DNA from: Dehalococcoidia bacterium
GTDB taxonomy: Bacteria; Chloroflexota; Dehalococcoidia; JAENJB01
DNA length: 25,239 bases
Assembly: GCA_016844565.1 (NCBI GenBank)
Contig: JAENJB010000003.1
Span: 1 to 25,239, forward strand
Direction of reading: 5' to 3'
Both the position numbers and the translations under genes were made by a program. Below the pieces are notes generated by a model. It was not told where the DNA came from and searched no databases. It saw nothing but the letters and a program-made list of their open reading frames with translations. Each line of letters begins with the position of its first letter. The stretch's first letter is position 1. This document shows positions 21,847 to 25,239 of the stretch, in pieces.

Positions 21847-22749
21847 CTACCGATTGATGGGCAGGTCGAGGTGGTAGTGTCTTAATGTCGCCTCAATGAG
21901 TGAAGCTGCTTTCTCATCCGGTTCGGTGAGAGGCAGCCGGGGCTTACCCACGGAGAAGCCGACTTTGTTCAAGGCATATTTTACCGGCACCGGATTCGAA
22001 ACCACGAAGAGCGCATTCATCAATGGCAGGAGGTCACGGTGAATCCGGGCAGCCATTTCAAAATGGCCTGCAAGGAACTCTGCCATCATCGACTTTATCT
22101 GATTTCCCACCAGATGAGATGCCACGCTGATAACGCCATACCCACCGAGAGATAGTATCGGCAGTGTGTCGGCGTCGTTGCCGCTGAAAATCAGGTAGTC
22201 CTGTCTGCCAATGCCGCCGATTATCCTGGCGACCTGTTCGAGATTGCCGCTGGCCTCTTTGATTCCGATGATGTTGTCCACCTGCCCCAGCTTGATTACG
22301 GTGTCGGACGAAAGGCTGGCGACCGTGCGCGAGGGCACGTTATACATGATGCACGGTAAGCAGGTGCTTCTGGCTATGGCGCTGAAATGCAGAAACAATC
22401 CCTCCTGCGACGGCCGATTGTAATAGGGCACAACTAGCAGGCAAGCATCCACGCCAACACTCTCCGCTGCCCGGGTCAGCTTGATGCTTTCGGCGGTGCA
22501 GTAGTTGCCGGTGTTGGCAATCACAGTCCCGCGGCCAGCGACTGCCTCCTTTACCGCGGAGAAGAGCTTGATCTTCTCCCTGGGGTTGAGGGTCGGCGAT
22601 TCACCGGTTGTCCCGGCGAGGACCAGGCCGTCGCTTCCAGACTCCAGCAAGGCGATAGCCAGCCTCTGCGCTTGCTTGAAATCTACGTTGCCCTTCTTGT
22701 CAAAGGGCGTAACCATCGCCGTAATCAGACGCCCGAGAGCCATATCCAT
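21847..22749 (-). CDS. dapA: 4-Hydroxy-tetrahydrodipicolinate synthase
   Basis: Condenses aspartate semialdehyde with pyruvate in the diaminopimelate/lysine pathway. Seen: GRLITAMVTPF at the N-terminus, LAGTTGESPTL (Thr pair of the proton relay), VVPYYNRPSQEGL (catalytic Tyr), YNVPSRTV (substrate Arg), and the Schiff-base Lys in IIGIKEASGN. The 300-aa length is normal. The ATG at 22749 (MDMALGRL) is chosen, with a second ATG at 22743. The frame continues upstream to 22923 but there only reads the other strand phase of asd. AGAG lies about 6 nt before the start. It follows asd with an 8-nt gap and is last in the pnp-dapB-asd-dapA run. Confidence 0.96.
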   Translation of the reverse strand: MDMALGRLITAMVTPFDKKGNVDFKQAQRLAIALLESGSDGLVLAGTTGESPTLNPREKIKLFSAVKEAVAGRGTVIANTGNYCTAESIKLTRAAESVGVDACLLVVPYYNRPSQEGLFLHFSAIARSTCLPCIMYNVPSRTVASLSSDTVIKLGQVDNIIGIKEASGNLEQVARIIGGIGRQDYLIFSGNDADTLPILSLGGYGVISVASHLVGNQIKSMMAEFLAGHFEMAARIHRDLLPLMNALFVVSNPVPVKYALNKVGFSVGKPRLPLTEPDEKAASLIEATLRHYHLDLPINR

Positions 22750-22757
22750 ATCTCGCT

Positions 22758-23771
22758 CTACAGTTTGCCCCGCTTGACCATTTCTCCGACGATCTGGATG
22801 GCATTGAGCGCTGAGCCTTTTCGCAGGTTGTCGGTGACCACCCACATGATCAGGCCGTTGGAATGGGAGAGGTCTCTCCTGATGCGCCCCACGAGAACGG
22901 TGTCCAAACCAACTGCAGACCATGGGTGGGGGTAGAGGCTTACCGTCGGGTCGTCGCGGACCTCGACACCCGGTGCGCGGGTCAGTATCTCCTGGGCTTC
23001 ATCAGGGGACATGGGGTGGCTGAATTCCACGTTGACTGTCATACTGTTGCCTATGAATACGGGCACCTGCACGCAGGTTGCAGCGATTGCCAGTTCGGGG
23101 AGATGCATGACCTTGCGGGTTTCCTCGATGATCCTCATTTCTTCCTTGGTGTAGTCGCTGTCCAGGAACACATCTATCTCGGGGAGGAGATTAAAGGCAA
23201 TCTGATGTGGATAAAAATGGGGAACGGCGCTTTGGCCGGCGAGCACCAGTTTGGTTTGGCCGGTCAGTTCCTCCATGGCGGCAGTACCCATACCGGAAAC
23301 GGCCTGGTATGAAGAAACGATGACGCGTTTGATCGGGTTTACCCGATGAAGCGGATTGATTGCCATCACCAGTTGAATGGTAATGGCGCACGGATTGGCC
23401 ACAACGCCCTTGTGGGAGTTGATGTCATCGGCGTTAACCTCGGGCACTACCAGGGGATTCCCGGGCTCGAGACGGAAAGCAGCGCTATTATCGACAACGA
23501 CGGCGCCGGATTGAATGGCTATGGGGGTGAAATACCGGCTTACCTCTGCCCCCGCGCAGAAGAGCGCTATGTCGATGCCCTCGAATGAACTGGCGGTTGG
23601 CTCCCTTACTTCAAGCTGGCGATGATTCACGAAAACCTGGCGGCCGGCAGAGCGGTCGGAGGCGAACAGATGAATGGACGACAGGGGATAGCGGTGTCTC
23701 TCCAGTATCTTGATGATCTCCTGTCCCACCATCCCTGTGGCCCCAACGATGGCTAGGTCATAAGCTTTCAT
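22758..23771 (-). CDS. asd: Aspartate-semialdehyde dehydrogenase with altered active-site residues
   Basis: By fold and context this reduces aspartyl phosphate to aspartate semialdehyde, the substrate of the adjacent dapA. Seen: the NADP start VAIVGATGMVGQEIIKILE-type block (here LAIVGATGMVGQEIIKILE), DNSAAFRLEPGNPLVVPEVN with the phosphate Arg, SSYQAVSGMGTAAMEEL, and the end MWVVTDNLRKGSALNAIQI. The 337-aa length is normal. Odd: the catalytic block expected as NPNCSTIQ reads NPCAITIQ (Cys128, one residue early, Ala at the usual Cys place). The block expected as TCVRVPVxxxHSE reads TCVQVPVFIGNSM (Gln235 for Arg, Asn242 for the catalytic His). The frame is intact. GGGAG lies upstream of the ATG. 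It sits 10 nt after dapB. See finding. Confidence 0.88.
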   Translation of the reverse strand: MKAYDLAIVGATGMVGQEIIKILERHRYPLSSIHLFASDRSAGRQVFVNHRQLEVREPTASSFEGIDIALFCAGAEVSRYFTPIAIQSGAVVVDNSAAFRLEPGNPLVVPEVNADDINSHKGVVANPCAITIQLVMAINPLHRVNPIKRVIVSSYQAVSGMGTAAMEELTGQTKLVLAGQSAVPHFYPHQIAFNLLPEIDVFLDSDYTKEEMRIIEETRKVMHLPELAIAATCVQVPVFIGNSMTVNVEFSHPMSPDEAQEILTRAPGVEVRDDPTVSLYPHPWSAVGLDTVLVGRIRRDLSHSNGLIMWVVTDNLRKGSALNAIQIVGEMVKRGKL

Positions 23772-23781
23772 GTGGCGCTCC

Positions 23782-24579
23782 CTACAGGCCGAGGAGCTTA
23801 TCTAGGCCCAGGATAAGCCCCCGGTGATTGACCACCTTCTTGATTGCCAGTATGACTCCGGGCATGTAACACTCCCGGCCAACTGTATCGTGCCGTATGC
23901 TGAGAGTCTGCCCGGCTGCTCCCATCAGCACCTCCTGGTGAGCCATCAGGCCGGGCAGGCGCACGCTGTGAATTCTGATGCCATCAAGGCTGGCTCCTCG
24001 CGTGCCGGCCAGGGTTTCCTTCAGGACTGCGGGAGAGGAGAAGGGCCTTTTCCGTGTTGCCACCATGGCCCGTGCTGTGGCCAGGGCGGTCCCGGATGGT
24101 GCATCTACCTTATCCACATGATGCATTTCAGTTATCTCGGCATAATCGAAGTACCTGGCGGCGATCTTGGCGAAGTGCATCATCAATACGGCGCCCAGGG
24201 CGAAGTTAGGAGCTACCGCGACTCCCACCCCGTTTTCCTCCGCCAGTGCGCCGAGCCGGTCGATATCACTCTCCCTGAGGCCGGTTGTGCCTATGACCAT
24301 ATGGACTTTTCGTTTGAACGCGACCGGAGCTGCTTCCATACAGGCCTCAGCCAGCGAGAAATCAACCAGGACTTCCGGTTGGCTTAGGCGTATTACTGTC
24401 TCAACGTCGGAGCCGTACGGCACTCTGCTTGTACCGTCCGGGAGAATGAGATGGTCCTCGGTGACTCGCTTTTCGACAGCGCCGACGAACTGCAGCTCCG
24501 GGTCAAGCGAGACAGCCTTGATCACCTCTCGCCCCATCCGGCCTGCGGCACCATGCACTGCTACTCTAATCTTACGCAT
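23782..24579 (-). CDS. dapB: 4-Hydroxy-tetrahydrodipicolinate reductase
   Basis: Reduces the DapA product with NAD(P)H to tetrahydrodipicolinate. Seen: the dinucleotide motif VAVHGAAGRMGREVIKAV, VDFSLAEACMEAAP, VIGTTGLRESDI, VAPNFALGAVLMM, and the catalytic signature EMHHVDKVDAPSGTALATA with both His, Lys and the DAPSGT loop intact. The 265-aa length is normal. All canonical residues are present, in contrast to asd beside it. It starts 27 nt after the pnp stop, without a clear Shine-Dalgarno (a GGGCGGGG run lies upstream), and probably shares the pnp transcript. Confidence 0.97.
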   Translation of the reverse strand: MRKIRVAVHGAAGRMGREVIKAVSLDPELQFVGAVEKRVTEDHLILPDGTSRVPYGSDVETVIRLSQPEVLVDFSLAEACMEAAPVAFKRKVHMVIGTTGLRESDIDRLGALAEENGVGVAVAPNFALGAVLMMHFAKIAARYFDYAEITEMHHVDKVDAPSGTALATARAMVATRKRPFSSPAVLKETLAGTRGASLDGIRIHSVRLPGLMAHQEVLMGAAGQTLSIRHDTVGRECYMPGVILAIKKVVNHRGLILGLDKLLGL

Positions 24580-24606
24580 CCTAGGCCCCGCCCATGCTGA
24601 AGATTC

Positions 24607-25239
24607 TCAGCTGCCTGGCTTGCCAGGAGGACCCGGCCGTCCTCTAAATGGTACTGGTCGTTCTGAGGGATGTGGCCGGCGTGGTTCCTGTGGGAGGGTG
24701 CGGCCGGCCTCGGAGGTTTGCGACGACCCATCGAAGGCCGCGCGTCGGGACAGATTGATTCTGCCCAGGCGGTCAATCTCTATTGCCTTGACCATGATCT
24801 GGTCGCCTATCTTGACCTCATTTTCCACTGAGTCGACCGGGTGGTCCGCCAGTTCGGTGATGTGTACCATCCCGTCCTTGCCGGGGAGTATCTCCACCAG
24901 CACTCCGTACTTGAGCAAGCGGATGACCTTCCCGGTGTAAATCTTGCCGAGTTGCACCTCTTCGGTAAGGCCTTCGACCCTCGCCATTGCCTTTTGGGCA
25001 GACTCCTCGCTGGCTGCGCCGATAACGACCGAGCCATCATCCTCTACATCTACGGTCACCTTGTACTCATCGATGATCGCCCTGATGGTCTTGCCACCCG
25101 GACCGATGACAGCGCCGATCTTGGCGGGGTTGATGTGCATCTTGTACATTCGCGGTGCATGGGGGCTCAATTGAGGACGGCTGGCAGCGATGACCTTGCT
25201 CATCTTATCCAGCACCTGGAAGCGAGCTTCGTGCGCCTG
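24607..25239 (-). CDS. pnp: Polyribonucleotide nucleotidyltransferase, C-terminal part (5' partial)
   Basis: The frame is open to the window edge, where it reads QAHEARFQVLDKM, the typical helix before the KH domain of PNPase, so the two RNase PH domains lie outside the window. Seen: the KH domain with KIGAVIGPGGKTIRAIIDEY (GxxG loop), then the S1 domain from GKIYTGKVIRLLKYGVLVEI through HITELADHPVDSV to IDRLGRINLSRRA. After S1 there is a basic, Pro/Arg/Gly-rich tail of about 40 residues (RRPHPSERPVPFRGRPGPPG). PNPase is a phosphorolytic 3'-5' exoribonuclease of mRNA decay. It precedes dapB in the same direction. Confidence 0.96.
   Translation of the reverse strand, partial: QAHEARFQVLDKMSKVIAASRPQLSPHAPRMYKMHINPAKIGAVIGPGGKTIRAIIDEYKVTVDVEDDGSVVIGAASEESAQKAMARVEGLTEEVQLGKIYTGKVIRLLKYGVLVEILPGKDGMVHITELADHPVDSVENEVKIGDQIMVKAIEIDRLGRINLSRRAAFDGSSQTSEAGRTLPQEPRRPHPSERPVPFRGRPGPPGKPGS

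Noticed and set aside
22750..22923. N-terminal extension of dapA by 58 codons
   Set aside because: It overlaps the conserved end of asd in another frame and DapA begins normally at MDMALGRL.
1..25239. tRNA or rRNA genes, CRISPR arrays, prophage, transposase or toxin-antitoxin genes
   Set aside because: No cloverleaf-sized gap, spaced direct repeats or mobile-element proteins were seen; all gaps are under 300 nt and accounted for.

Overview
The window looks like a chromosomal housekeeping segment of an anaerobic Chloroflexota bacterium, most likely a Dehalococcoidia-type lineage. This is inference from gene content and order: a PimA-like glycosyltransferase beside an actinobacterial-type inositol-phosphate synthase, a DUF5679 mini zinc protein, a (Re)-citrate-synthase-like protein downstream of an AcsA-type acetyl-CoA synthetase, and a nusA operon starting directly at nusA with no rimP in front. 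No phage, transposase, CRISPR array, tRNA or rRNA is visible. No gene-free stretch exceeds 300 bases.

Region by region. (1) 1-2042, plus strand: rlmB (5' end cut off), queC and queE, a tight RNA-modification operon. (2) 2069-3505, minus: a pyruvate kinase with sequence marks of the K+-independent type. (3) 3506-4661, plus: a small two-module zinc-ribbon protein and a single-domain universal stress protein, each with its own sigma70-like promoter, separated by a very strong intrinsic terminator. (4) 4681-10274, minus: an alpha/beta hydrolase, an 80-bp palindromic repeat, and an operon read as acsA -> DRE-TIM condensing enzyme -> fumarate-reductase/AprA-like flavoprotein. The flavoprotein appears frameshifted near its C-terminus, and a 24-codon flavoprotein-like N-terminal remnant lies just upstream of it. 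(5) 10275-10463: a divergent promoter region with a terminator-like hairpin in the nusA leader. (6) 10464-15491, plus: nusA-rnpM-infB-rbfA-truB. (7) 15573-17505: a DUF5679 zinc peptide (plus), a PHP phosphoesterase (minus) and a tandem universal stress protein (plus). (8) 17590-21841, plus: ino1, pimA-like glycosyltransferase, phosphatidylinositol-phosphate synthase and purA. (9) 21847-25239, minus: pnp (5' end cut off), dapB, asd and dapA.

How the genes work together. The acs/condensing-enzyme/flavoprotein group suggests acetate activation feeding a citrate branch. ino1 + PIP synthase + PimA would make a mannosylated phosphatidylinositol lipid. dapA/asd/dapB cover the first committed diaminopimelate/lysine steps. 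The strongest oddities are: an asd whose catalytic Cys, substrate Arg and catalytic His positions all look altered; the flavoprotein frameshift; the attenuator-like nusA leader; and PI-mannoside-type genes outside Actinobacteria. No wholly new multi-gene system could be demonstrated from sequence alone.
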